Source: Alphaproteobacteria bacterium (GTDB lineage: Bacteria; Pseudomonadota; Alphaproteobacteria; Micropepsales; Micropepsaceae). From it: a stretch of DNA of 7,077 nucleotides. The first letter of the stretch is position 1. The number at the start of each line of letters is the position of its first letter. The notes under the pieces are model-generated. The model did no database searches. It worked only from the letters and a program-made list of their open reading frames with translations, and had not been told where the DNA came from. Made by a program: the position numbers and the translations under genes. Positions 1 through 5,993 of the stretch are shown here, piece by piece. The DNA is taken from NCBI GenBank assembly GCA_003246795.1, contig QKCS01000196.1:1-7077 (forward strand), written 5' to 3'.

Positions 1-1755
1 CTGCGTCTTGCCGGCGGCGTTCGTGTCGGGAACATTCATCGTCACCTGCGTGCCCTCGAACGTTTCATCGACCTTGCCGAAACGGTAGCCTTTGAGGGCG
101 GCGACGTCGGAAAACGGCTTGCTGTCCGTCGTGATCGTCAACGTGCCTTCACCGCCCAGGCTGGCCGCCGGCGCGCCGTAGAGGAAGCGGCCGTTCACGT
201 CGATCACAGCCTGGCTGCCCGGCCGCAAGATCTTCTCCACCGGCTTCAATTCGACCTTCAACTTTTGCGGCACGAAGTCTTGAACGTCGAAGGCGATCCG
301 CCCGATCGGCTTTCCTTTCGGATCGACGTAGGCAGCGATCTGCCAGCGTCCGCGCGGGGCCGTCGCCGTCAGCGTCACAGGGCTCGCGACACCGCCCGCT
401 TCCAAGTCCGATACAAGCCACTTCTTCGCTTCGAGGCCATCGGGACGCGAGAGGACGAAGGTCAACGGCGTGTCGCCCAAGGCCTTGGCCTGCTGATCGC
501 GCAGCATCGTCACGACGTTGACGGTTTCACCCGGTCGGTAGACGCCGCGGTCCGTGTAGAGGAACGCGTCGATTTGATCGGGCGAGGCGCGCCCTTCGAC
601 GCCGCGGTCAGTCAGGTCGAACGCGGGACGACGCAGGTCGAGGAACGTAAAATCGCCGCCGTCATACGCCATCACGGCGACCGGCTGCGTGCCACCCGTG
701 CCACGGGTCATCGCCGGCGCGAACACCGCATGGCCGTCGCTGTCGGTGGTGCGGCGTTCGAGCTCCTCGTTGTTGCGCGCGACCAGCGCCAGCTCGACCC
801 CCGACAGTTCCTTGGCCGTCTTCAGCGATCGCGCGAACACGTGCAGGCCGTCGTTGCCCATGAACGTCGTCACGCCGATATCCGTGTCGATGACGAACTG
901 CGCCGCCTTCGGCTTCCAGTTGGAGTATTCGTCCGTCGACGTCTTCTCGGCGGAATCCGTCGCAATCACGAGATAGGCGCCCGGGTTCTTATCCTTCAGC
1001 GCCCGCCGCAGCGGGAACAAGGTCGTCACCTCGTCGTTGCGGCGATTGTTGGGGACCGTCAGCTGGCCTTCCCAGATGATCTGACCTTGCTCGTCCTCGA
1101 TCGTGTTGCGCTCGTATTGGTAGAATTCGCGCTGGTCGATGACGCCGGTGCGCAGCTGCGCCAAAAGGCGATCGCCGACGCGCACGACCTTGACGTCCAA
1201 TTTCGAGACGTTGACCGTCGTGATCGGAACGCCGTCCGCCGTGTCTCGCGGCAAGACCAAGCCGTTGCCGAAGCGCACGAGCGAAGGCTTGTCGCGCAGT
1301 TCGACGGGCAGTGTTTCCGACTTCGTCAGCTTTTCGCCGTTGGCGGCGGGAAGCCCTACTTTGAGCTCAAGCTGATAGCTCTGCGCAAAGGCCAGACCTT
1401 GAATGCACAAGCGGTCTTGCGTGACGCGCAGCGCGATCCGCACATTCGGGTCGAACGCCAGGTAGTCCTCATATTTGGTGTCGCCGGAGCCGTCGAGTTT
1501 GCGGGTGAAGACCAGACAGGCCTCAGGTTCCTCGCCGGACGTCTGAACCTCGAGCCTGCGGAAGGCGAAATAGGGCGCGGGCGGTTCCGGCGCCGCGGTG
1601 ACCGGACCTGTGGTGGCGCCGCTTTCGGCGGGCGTCGTTCCGGTGGTGTGCGCCGGGGCCCGCGCGCCTTGTTGTTGCCCGACATAGCGGACAGCCAGAA
1701 AGATTGCCGCCGTAAGTGCGACGACGACGGCCAGAGCGATCAGTACGCGCTGCAT
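1..1755 (-). CDS. Alpha-2-macroglobulin family protein (N-terminal part, truncated by window edge)
   Basis: This is a bacterial alpha-2-macroglobulin, a large envelope protein that traps and inhibits proteases reaching the periplasm and often works beside penicillin-binding protein 1C. Seen: an unbroken minus-strand frame of 585 codons from ATG at 1755, with GGGGA six bases upstream as ribosome binding site. Residues 4-25 form a hydrophobic membrane segment, followed by an Ala/Thr/Pro-rich linker to about 60. The region near 115-145 carries CIQGLAFAQSYQLELKVGLP, characteristic of the N-terminal domain of this family. Near 398-420 lies FLYTDRGVYRPGETVNVV, the hallmark of the MG2 domain. Family members usually have 1,500-1,900 residues, so the bait region and any CxEQ thioester lie off the left edge. 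No lipobox is visible, so the protein appears anchored by an uncleaved or cleavable N-terminal helix. It is divergent from the L,D-transpeptidase gene. The family is very secure; the specific subtype is not. Confidence 0.93.
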   Translation of the reverse strand, partial: MQRVLIALAVVVALTAAIFLAVRYVGQQQGARAPAHTTGTTPAESGATTGPVTAAPEPPAPYFAFRRLEVQTSGEEPEACLVFTRKLDGSGDTKYEDYLAFDPNVRIALRVTQDRLCIQGLAFAQSYQLELKVGLPAANGEKLTKSETLPVELRDKPSLVRFGNGLVLPRDTADGVPITTVNVSKLDVKVVRVGDRLLAQLRTGVIDQREFYQYERNTIEDEQGQIIWEGQLTVPNNRRNDEVTTLFPLRRALKDKNPGAYLVIATDSAEKTSTDEYSNWKPKAAQFVIDTDIGVTTFMGNDGLHVFARSLKTAKELSGVELALVARNNEELERRTTDSDGHAVFAPAMTRGTGGTQPVAVMAYDGGDFTFLDLRRPAFDLTDRGVEGRASPDQIDAFLYTDRGVYRPGETVNVVTMLRDQQAKALGDTPLTFVLSRPDGLEAKKWLVSDLEAGGVASPVTLTATAPRGRWQIAAYVDPKGKPIGRIAFDVQDFVPQKLKVELKPVEKILRPGSQAVIDVNGRFLYGAPAASLGGEGTLTITTDSKPFSDVAALKGYRFGKVDETFEGTQVTMNVPDTNAAGKTQ

Positions 1756-1808
1756 TGAAGGTCCCCGAGTTCGAATGTTGTGGCGCGGTGAGCGACGCAC
1801 CCGGCGCA

Positions 1809-1824
1809 GTTGTTAGCACAACAA
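1809..1824. promoter_or_regulatory. Short AT-rich inverted repeat, possible operator
   Basis: TTGTT-AGCAC-AACAA is a perfect 5-bp inverted repeat (1810-1824), and the register GTTGT-TAGC-ACAAC (1809-1822) is also perfect. It lies 54 bp upstream of the alpha-2-macroglobulin start within a divergent intergenic region, where an operator would be expected. The repeat is short and could be chance; no regulator is identifiable. Confidence 0.25.
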
Positions 1825-1849
1825 ATGCGTGAAGTACGCGCGATACGGC

Positions 1850-1885
1850 AGCCGTCACATTCGGCTCGCATCGTGACGGCTTTTT
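1850..1885 (+). terminator. Intrinsic-terminator-like hairpin in the divergent intergenic region
   Basis: AGCCGTCAC (1850-1858) and GTGACGGCT (1873-1881) form a perfect 9-bp stem with a 14-nt loop, followed at once by a T run (1881-1885), so the structure reads as a rho-independent terminator on the plus strand. No plus-strand gene lies upstream of it; the neighbouring upstream gene is on the minus strand. It may end a short unannotated RNA, block antisense transcription, or act as an attenuator if transcription of the L,D-transpeptidase gene begins upstream. Confidence 0.5.
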
Positions 1886-1942
1886 GTCGCAAGTTCGGGG
1901 AGTTTAAGGCAATCCTCTCACCCTCACGCTCGAACGTCATGC

Positions 1943-1988
1943 TGCACTGCGTGCACTTGCACCGGTCGTCCAGCGGTTGTTCTATGAT
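1943..1988 (+). promoter_or_regulatory. Candidate promoter for the L,D-transpeptidase gene with TGCAC repeats
   Basis: TTGCAC (1957-1962) resembles a -35 box. A TATGAT (1983-1988) follows after 20 bases, or TCTATG (1981-1986) after 18, so the spacing is not ideal. TGCAC (1943-1947) and GTGCA (1951-1955) form a 5-bp inverted repeat with a 3-nt loop just upstream, and a third TGCAC sits inside the -35 box, an arrangement that could bind a regulator. The implied leader is about 60 nt. Weak call by eye. Confidence 0.28.
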
Positions 1989-2052
1989 CGCCTTGTTCGC
2001 GCTGCCGGCGTGGATGACCGCAGCCGGGTGGAGTCCAAATCGAAACGTCGCC

Positions 2053-3630
2053 ATGGCCCAGCAATCTCGAGTGAAGATTGTGTCCCGGCGGGCCCTTGCG
2101 GGGCTCTCGACCGTCGTTCTGTCGGCCGCGCTTTGGACGGCCGGAACCTTTGCGCCCGCATCCAAGGCTCAAATTGCGGACGACTGCAGCGATGTTACGG
2201 CTGCGCTGACGCAGAGCCGGTCCGGGAAGCTCGCACTGGAGGACTTGCTGGCCTTCTACGATCGCTCCGACGGGGCATGCGTTTGGAATGAGGTCGACGC
2301 CGAGACGCTGATCGCGATGGTCTGGTCCGCGGAAGACGAGGGGCTTGATCCCGCCCTGTTTCACGCCGACCGACTGAGCTATGCCGTTGGGGGCTTTGGA
2401 TACCCGCGCACCGCCGAGCGCGACATCCTGCTGACGGATGCAGCGATCAAATATGCCGCCGCAATGGAACGCGGGCTGAGCTACGAACCACCGCCGAAGA
2501 TCGACCGGGCCGCAGGGTCGCTGCCCAACAGCGCCGTCATCAGCGGCCTTGCGACGGCAATCGAGCGCGGAAATGTCGGGAAATGGCTTGAGGGTTTGGC
2601 GCCGCAGACGTCCGGCTATCGACGGCTGAGGAGCGCGCTCGCGTTCTATCGCTCGATCGTCGAAGCGGGCGGCTGGGAGCAATTGCCTGGGAGCCTCGCC
2701 GGCAAGCGCAAGTCACGCCACATACTGCGCCTGCGCCAACGCCTTGTGACCGAAGGCGACCTGGCGTTCGACAACGGGTCCATCGTTTTCGACGACGCGT
2801 TGCGCGATGCGGTCCGCCGGTTCCAAGAGCGCAATGGGCTCAAGGCGGACGGGCGCGTGGGCGCCAAGACGATCGAGCGGCTCAACATATCGGCTTCGCA
2901 ACGGGTGGCGCAGATCGCGCTCAACCTGGAGCGGCTGCGGGCCTCGGAACGCCGGCGGCCGGCCACACGCGTTGAGGTTAATGCGCCGGCCGCGACGGCC
3001 GTGCTGTATCGCGACGGCGCTCCGGCGATGGTCATGAACGCGGTCGTCGGGGCGCCGGGTCACGACACGCCCACGCTATCGAGCGAGATCGAAACGATCG
3101 TCGTCAATCCGCAATGGACCATCCCACAATCGATCATCAAGAACGAGATTCGCCCGCTGCTGAAGCGCAATCCGGACTATCTGACGGAAAATAGGATGTA
3201 CTGGCTGGGCGATCAGTTGATCCAGGAATCCGGGCCCCGCAACGCGCTGGGCCGAATCAAGTTCGAGTTCCCGAACCGTTACAGCGTCTATTTGCACGAC
3301 ACGCCCGCCCGGAAACTGTTCACGGATCCGGAGCGCGCGCAGAGCCACGGCTGCGTGCGGTTGGAGCGGCCGCTCGACTTGGCCGTCGTCCTGCTTTCGG
3401 GCGATCCCGAATGGAACCGCGAGGCGCTTGAAGAAGCCATCCGCAAAGGCACCACCCGAAGGATTGCGTTGGCGGAACCGATGCCCGTGGTGATCACCTA
3501 CGAGACCGCATTCGTCGCCGAGGACGGCCAGGTGCAGTTCCGGCCGGACATCTACGGTCTCGACACACAGCTGACCTTGACGTTGGCCCAGCGCGCCGCG
3601 GCTATGAGGAGCGACCCGGCGCAGTGGTAA
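2053..3630 (+). CDS. Periplasmic L,D-transpeptidase, YcbB/LdtD-like (YkuD domain)
   Basis: The 525-residue product is predicted to form or exchange 3-3 (meso-DAP to meso-DAP) crosslinks in peptidoglycan. Residues 1-39 are a signal peptide, with SRR at 11-13, a hydrophobic core and a likely cut after ASKA(39). A scaffold region (about 45-230) precedes a peptidoglycan-binding-1 motif at about 240-285 (VRRFQERNGLKADGRVGAKTI). The YkuD catalytic domain spans roughly 305-455, with HDTP starting at His415 and SHGCVRL containing His432 and the nucleophile Cys434, so the active site is intact. An inserted segment (residues 358-400, including the Pro-Gln-Ser-Ile-Ile and Asn-Pro-Asp-Tyr-Leu stretches) is typical of the YcbB class, and length is close to E. 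coli LdtD (615). The frame is open back to 1810, but ATG 2053 is chosen because it gives a proper signal peptide; no strong Shine-Dalgarno decides it, and ATG 2014 or GTG 2071 are alternatives. Confidence 0.93.
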   Translation: MAQQSRVKIVSRRALAGLSTVVLSAALWTAGTFAPASKAQIADDCSDVTAALTQSRSGKLALEDLLAFYDRSDGACVWNEVDAETLIAMVWSAEDEGLDPALFHADRLSYAVGGFGYPRTAERDILLTDAAIKYAAAMERGLSYEPPPKIDRAAGSLPNSAVISGLATAIERGNVGKWLEGLAPQTSGYRRLRSALAFYRSIVEAGGWEQLPGSLAGKRKSRHILRLRQRLVTEGDLAFDNGSIVFDDALRDAVRRFQERNGLKADGRVGAKTIERLNISASQRVAQIALNLERLRASERRRPATRVEVNAPAATAVLYRDGAPAMVMNAVVGAPGHDTPTLSSEIETIVVNPQWTIPQSIIKNEIRPLLKRNPDYLTENRMYWLGDQLIQESGPRNALGRIKFEFPNRYSVYLHDTPARKLFTDPERAQSHGCVRLERPLDLAVVLLSGDPEWNREALEEAIRKGTTRRIALAEPMPVVITYETAFVAEDGQVQFRPDIYGLDTQLTLTLAQRAAAMRSDPAQW

Positions 3631-3681
3631 ACGCTCCGCGCTCGCGCGTTGCGTGTGGGTAAAAATCTGGCGCGGACGCCT

Positions 3682-3700
3682 CGCTTCGCTATAGTAAGCG
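3682..3700 (+). promoter_or_regulatory. Promoter -10 region of the lipoprotein protease gene, inside a dyad
   Basis: TATAGT (3690-3695) is a good -10 hexamer, placing transcription start near 3702 and giving a leader of about 45 nt before GTG 3747. No convincing -35 is present 16-18 bases upstream (CTGGCG region), suggesting an activator-dependent or weak promoter. CGCTT (3682-3686) and AAGCG (3696-3700) form an inverted repeat centred on the -10 box, a position suited to a repressor. Confidence 0.4.
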
Positions 3701-3736
3701 TGGCTGACGAATTGGGGCCGCCGGCCCGGCGCCGGT

Positions 3737-3743
3737 GAGAGGG
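3737..3743 (+). promoter_or_regulatory. Shine-Dalgarno GAGAGGG that selects GTG 3747
   Basis: GAGAGGG lies three bases before GTG 3747 and overlaps the other in-frame GTG at 3735, which has only GC-rich sequence without a purine tract in front of it. This favours 3747 as the start, four codons shorter than the longest frame; both starts keep the lipoprotein signal. Confidence 0.5.
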
Positions 3744-3746
3744 ATT

Positions 3747-4922
3747 GTGCGGTTAACTGCGGTTGTCGTTGCGCTGCTCCTCCTTGTGGGATGTGCGTCG
3801 ACCGTCGTCGATACGACGGATCAGGCGACCATTGCGCGCTACGACGCGTTCAAGAGCGGCAATGTCGTACTGCCCATGGGCACGCTCGAAGCCGCGGAAT
3901 GGACCATCAACCGACAAGCCGCCTACAACCTGCTGGGGGCCGGGCGGTGGCGCGAACTGGCCGACTTGATCCAGCGCAAGGGCATCAACAACGATCTGAA
4001 TTGGTACTACCTGGGTCGCGCCGCGGAAGGGTTGGGCCACGTCGAACTGGCCCGCACCTACTATCAGCGGAGCATCGATCGCTCGAAGTCGGAGAAGTAC
4101 AGCCACCGCTGCCAGGGCACAGTGATCAGCATGTGTGACGGGTTCGATTTCCCGGACGTCACGCAAGCGCGACTCGCATCGTTGCAGGCGGCGGCGCCCG
4201 CCGATCCGGTGTCGCCGCCGACCGCCGCAGGTACAGACCAATTGTTGCGGACCGGAACGGGGTTCATCGTGGACACGGCCGGCATGGTCGTCACGAACTA
4301 TCACGTCGTCCAATCCTGCGGCGCAGTGTCGTTCCTCCTGGCGGCGGAGACGTCGTCCGACGCGACGGTCGTCGCCAGCGACCCGGTCAACGATCTTGCG
4401 CTCCTGCGCTTGTCCAAAGGGGCGAAGTCGGCGGCCGTGTTTCAAGACCCGGAGAAGCTGCGCGCGGGCGATGACGTGATCGTCTTCGGCTTTCCACTGC
4501 TGGGCCAGCTTGCCAGTACCGGAAACCTGACGCGCGGCTCGGTGAGCGCGCTGTCGGGCCTGCGCGACGATGCGCGATACTTTCAGATGTCGGCGCCGAT
4601 TCAGCTCGGTAACTCCGGCGGCCCGGTGTTGAACAAGAGCGGGCGCGTGACCGGCATCGTCACCTACAAATTGAACGCCGCGCGCGAACTGAAAACCACC
4701 GGCGACATTTCGCAGAACGTGAACTTCTCCCTCAAGGCGTCGGTCCTGCGCGCGTTTCTGGACAGCAATGGCGCGACCTATGCGCGCGCCGACGGCGCAG
4801 CGTCGCTTTCGGCCGCCGACGTGGGCAACGAGGCGGCGAAGTTCACCGGCATCGTCGGGTGCTACAAGTCCCAGCACAGCGATTCGAACCTGGCACGGCG
4901 CGGCGGGACATCGACTGACTGA
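3747..4922 (+). CDS. Lipoprotein with TPR-like region and trypsin-like (S1C/HtrA-type) serine protease domain
   Basis: This is a 391-residue predicted lipid-anchored serine endopeptidase. The signal peptide (residues 1-15) is MRLTAVVVALLLLVG followed by the lipidated Cys16 (lipobox L-V-G-C). Ala at the +2 position carries no inner-membrane retention signal, so outer-membrane placement is likely. Residues about 55-115 are alpha-helical and TPR/Sel1-like (YYLGRAAEGLGHVELARTYY), with a Cys122/Cys130 pair after them and a Pro/Ala linker near 148-163. The protease domain covers about 165-340 with a complete triad: His186 in TNYHVV, Asp216 in NDLALL and Ser290 in GNSGGP. No PDZ domain follows, unlike DegP/DegQ, so substrate choice may rest on the TPR-like part. 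The C-terminus ends in a Ser/Arg/Gly-rich tail after GCYK (about 371-374) that looks unlike the family. The gene sits 116 bp after the L,D-transpeptidase with its own promoter. Catalytic class is secure; substrates are unknown. Confidence 0.88.
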   Translation: MRLTAVVVALLLLVGCASTVVDTTDQATIARYDAFKSGNVVLPMGTLEAAEWTINRQAAYNLLGAGRWRELADLIQRKGINNDLNWYYLGRAAEGLGHVELARTYYQRSIDRSKSEKYSHRCQGTVISMCDGFDFPDVTQARLASLQAAAPADPVSPPTAAGTDQLLRTGTGFIVDTAGMVVTNYHVVQSCGAVSFLLAAETSSDATVVASDPVNDLALLRLSKGAKSAAVFQDPEKLRAGDDVIVFGFPLLGQLASTGNLTRGSVSALSGLRDDARYFQMSAPIQLGNSGGPVLNKSGRVTGIVTYKLNAARELKTTGDISQNVNFSLKASVLRAFLDSNGATYARADGAASLSAADVGNEAAKFTGIVGCYKSQHSDSNLARRGGTSTD

Positions 4923-5103
4923 ATCGCCCCGAACAACCCGTTGAGCGAGGTGAGCGGTTTCGCCTTCGCGCCGCGGTGTCGCGGGCGCGGCGTGCCCTCG
5001 CCGTACAACTCGTTCAGGCAATCGCGAAAGGCCTGGCTCAAGATGCCTTTGGCCGCCGCGCGGTCCATGAAGGTCAGCGCGAGCCAGGGCTCGCCCGTCA
5101 ACG

Positions 5104-5131
5104 CTCGTTGTGACCAGAGTGTGACAACGAG
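5104..5131. repeat. 28-nt imperfect palindrome with 8-bp arms
   Basis: CTCGTTGT (5104-5111) and ACAACGAG (5124-5131) are perfect 8-bp inverted arms; inside, after one mismatch, two more base pairs form (AC with GT). The same stretch can be read as a loose direct repeat of TGTGAC followed by A and GAG. No T run follows on either strand, so it is not an intrinsic terminator. A protein-binding site, a recombination remnant or an RNA hairpin are all possible. Confidence 0.45.
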
Positions 5132-5144
5132 ACCGGCTTCGGAG

Positions 5145-5172
5145 ACTTGAGAGCGTCGCTTGCGAGCTAAGT
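5145..5172 (-). other. Hairpin downstream of tRNA-Val, possible 3'-trailer structure
   Basis: Read on the minus strand, ACTT-AGC-TCG-(CAAG)-CGA-GCT-AAGT can fold into a stem of about ten base pairs with small internal bulges, starting 12 nt after the encoded CCA of the tRNA. It could define the 3' end of the tRNA precursor or act in processing. There is no T run, so intrinsic termination is not supported. Confidence 0.25.
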
Positions 5173-5184
5173 GCTTGAAGGAAA

Positions 5185-5259
<75 letters not shown>

Positions 5260-5312
5260 ACGTCTCACGCTTTCCGCGACGGAAATCGACCGCCGCGTCC
5301 GGGAGGGGCATC

Positions 5313-5341
5313 CGTATAGCGGCGGCGCACCGCCAAGACAA
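5313..5341 (-). promoter_or_regulatory. Sigma-70-type promoter of tRNA-Val
   Basis: On the minus strand TTGTCT (5341-5336) and TATACG (5318-5313) are separated by exactly 17 bases, placing transcription start near 5306, about 47 nt before the mature tRNA 5' end. The spacer is GC-rich and partly self-complementary. It begins 11 bp after the stop of the upstream minus-strand gene, so the tRNA can be transcribed on its own. Confidence 0.6.
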
Positions 5342-5351
5342 GGGCGGGCGA

Positions 5352-5858
5352 TCAAGGCGTTCGAGGCGACCGATCCAGTCCCGCCCACTCGGCGGGTGCG
5401 ATCCGGAATCGGCGGTTGGGCAGGCAACCCGGCAAGTACGGGTCTTCGGCCGCGATCGCCGTTACCGCGTCGGCCAACGCTTCGAACACGTCGCGGACGA
5501 ATACGTTCGGGACCATCGGAAACAAGCGGTACTTCACGCTCGCGTCGTGGACGAGTTCGTGCACCAGCGTGAGGTCGCGGCAGTCCGCGATCGCTTCTTC
5601 GTTGATGAAGACCCGGCCGTCCGCGTAGCCGCCGTCACTGCCTTGGAGGTACGGATGGTCCGGCGGCGCCATCTCGGCTTGCGGCACCGCGCCTTGCGCG
5701 TATCCGGACACGTCAATGCCGAGATCGGCGAGCAATGTTTCAACGCGCGCCATCGAAGCCCGCACCTCCATCGGCGACAACGACTCCGCCTTGGCGGCCG
5801 GCACGAGCGCCGCCAGAACAACAGTCAGGCTCACGCTCCGTATCAGGAGGCCGAACAC
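5352..5858 (-). CDS. Small secreted protein with HExxH putative zinc metallopeptidase motif
   Basis: I do not recognise a named family for this 168-residue protein. Residues 1-24 are a Sec signal peptide (hydrophobic core SLTVVLAALVP, cut likely after AAKA), so the mature protein of about 144 residues is exported. Residues 100-104 are HELVH, the zinc-binding and catalytic motif of many metallopeptidases, preceded by hydrophobic Leu97-Thr-Leu-Val as expected for the active-site helix. A downstream Glu126 in FEALAD could serve as third zinc ligand, as in gluzincins, but that is inference. Cys93 and Cys145 could form a disulfide. The start is GTG 5858, with GTGGTGGG upstream as a modest ribosome site; GTG 5834 is an in-frame alternative that shortens the signal peptide. 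It lies between cpdR, which has its own terminator, and tRNA-Val, so it is probably a single-gene unit. Substrate and activity are unknown. Confidence 0.78.
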   Translation of the reverse strand: MFGLLIRSVSLTVVLAALVPAAKAESLSPMEVRASMARVETLLADLGIDVSGYAQGAVPQAEMAPPDHPYLQGSDGGYADGRVFINEEAIADCRDLTLVHELVHDASVKYRLFPMVPNVFVRDVFEALADAVTAIAAEDPYLPGCLPNRRFRIAPAEWAGLDRSPRTP

Positions 5859-5859
5859 C

Positions 5860-5886
5860 GGGTACCCACCACTTGTTTCTTGTGGT
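5860..5886 (-). promoter_or_regulatory. Hairpin and palindrome at the ribosome-binding region of the HExxH gene
   Basis: Just upstream of GTG 5858, ACCAC (5886-5882 on the minus strand) pairs with GTGGT (5872-5868) across a 9-nt A-rich loop, and the perfect palindrome GGGTACCC (5860-5867) adjoins it. The GTGG part of the ribosome-binding tract lies within the stem, so folding could limit translation. The stems are short and the effect is speculative. Confidence 0.25.
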
Positions 5887-5960
5887 CGGCATCATCGGGC
5901 TCGGCCCGTGAACAATCGGTTGGGTGGAGGCCGGATCTTAACCCGGCGTTAGGCAGTGCC

Positions 5961-5993
5961 GAAAAGAAAGGCGGCCTTGAGGCTCAAGCCGCC
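5961..5993 (-). terminator. Intrinsic terminator of cpdR, overlapping its 3' codons
   Basis: On the minus strand GGCGGC (5993-5988) pairs with GCCGCC (5975-5970) and TTGA (5987-5984) pairs with TCAA (5980-5977), with one bulged G and a GCC loop. TTTCTTTTC (5969-5961) follows directly. This is a strong rho-independent terminator. Its 5' arm is made of the last Ala codons and the stop codon of cpdR. Confidence 0.8.

Larger units (their letters stand above)
4923..5184. other. Non-coding stretch between protease gene and tRNA-Val
   Basis: No gene here has a credible start, ribosome binding site or recognisable domain. A minus-strand frame stays open from 5341 to 4862, but it runs straight through the tRNA gene and is best seen as a GC-rich accident. 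The stretch holds two inverted repeats (5104-5131 and 5145-5172), listed separately. No T-rich intrinsic terminator for the protease gene was found. Confidence 0.5.

Noticed and set aside
265..1758. Long plus-strand open frame of 497 codons opposite the alpha-2-macroglobulin gene
   Set aside because: Its product is Arg/Asp/Val-rich without a domain, while the opposite strand gives clear alpha-2-macroglobulin motifs. It is a GC-rich shadow.
1740..2165. Cys-rich minus-strand frame in the divergent intergenic region (CKCTQC and CDGC patterns)
   Set aside because: It overlaps the alpha-2-macroglobulin start in another frame and the L,D-transpeptidase signal peptide on the other strand, crosses a strong hairpin, and has no known zinc-finger spacing.
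4880..4900. GATTCGAACC resembling the reverse complement of a tRNA T-loop, possible tRNA fragment or attachment site
   Set aside because: The flanking bases do not form a T-stem and no acceptor arm or CCA follows, so it is chance similarity.
3753..5021. Minus-strand open frame of 422 codons opposite the lipoprotein protease
   Set aside because: Arg/Gly/His-rich translation with no recognisable domain; the plus strand carries the full catalytic triad.
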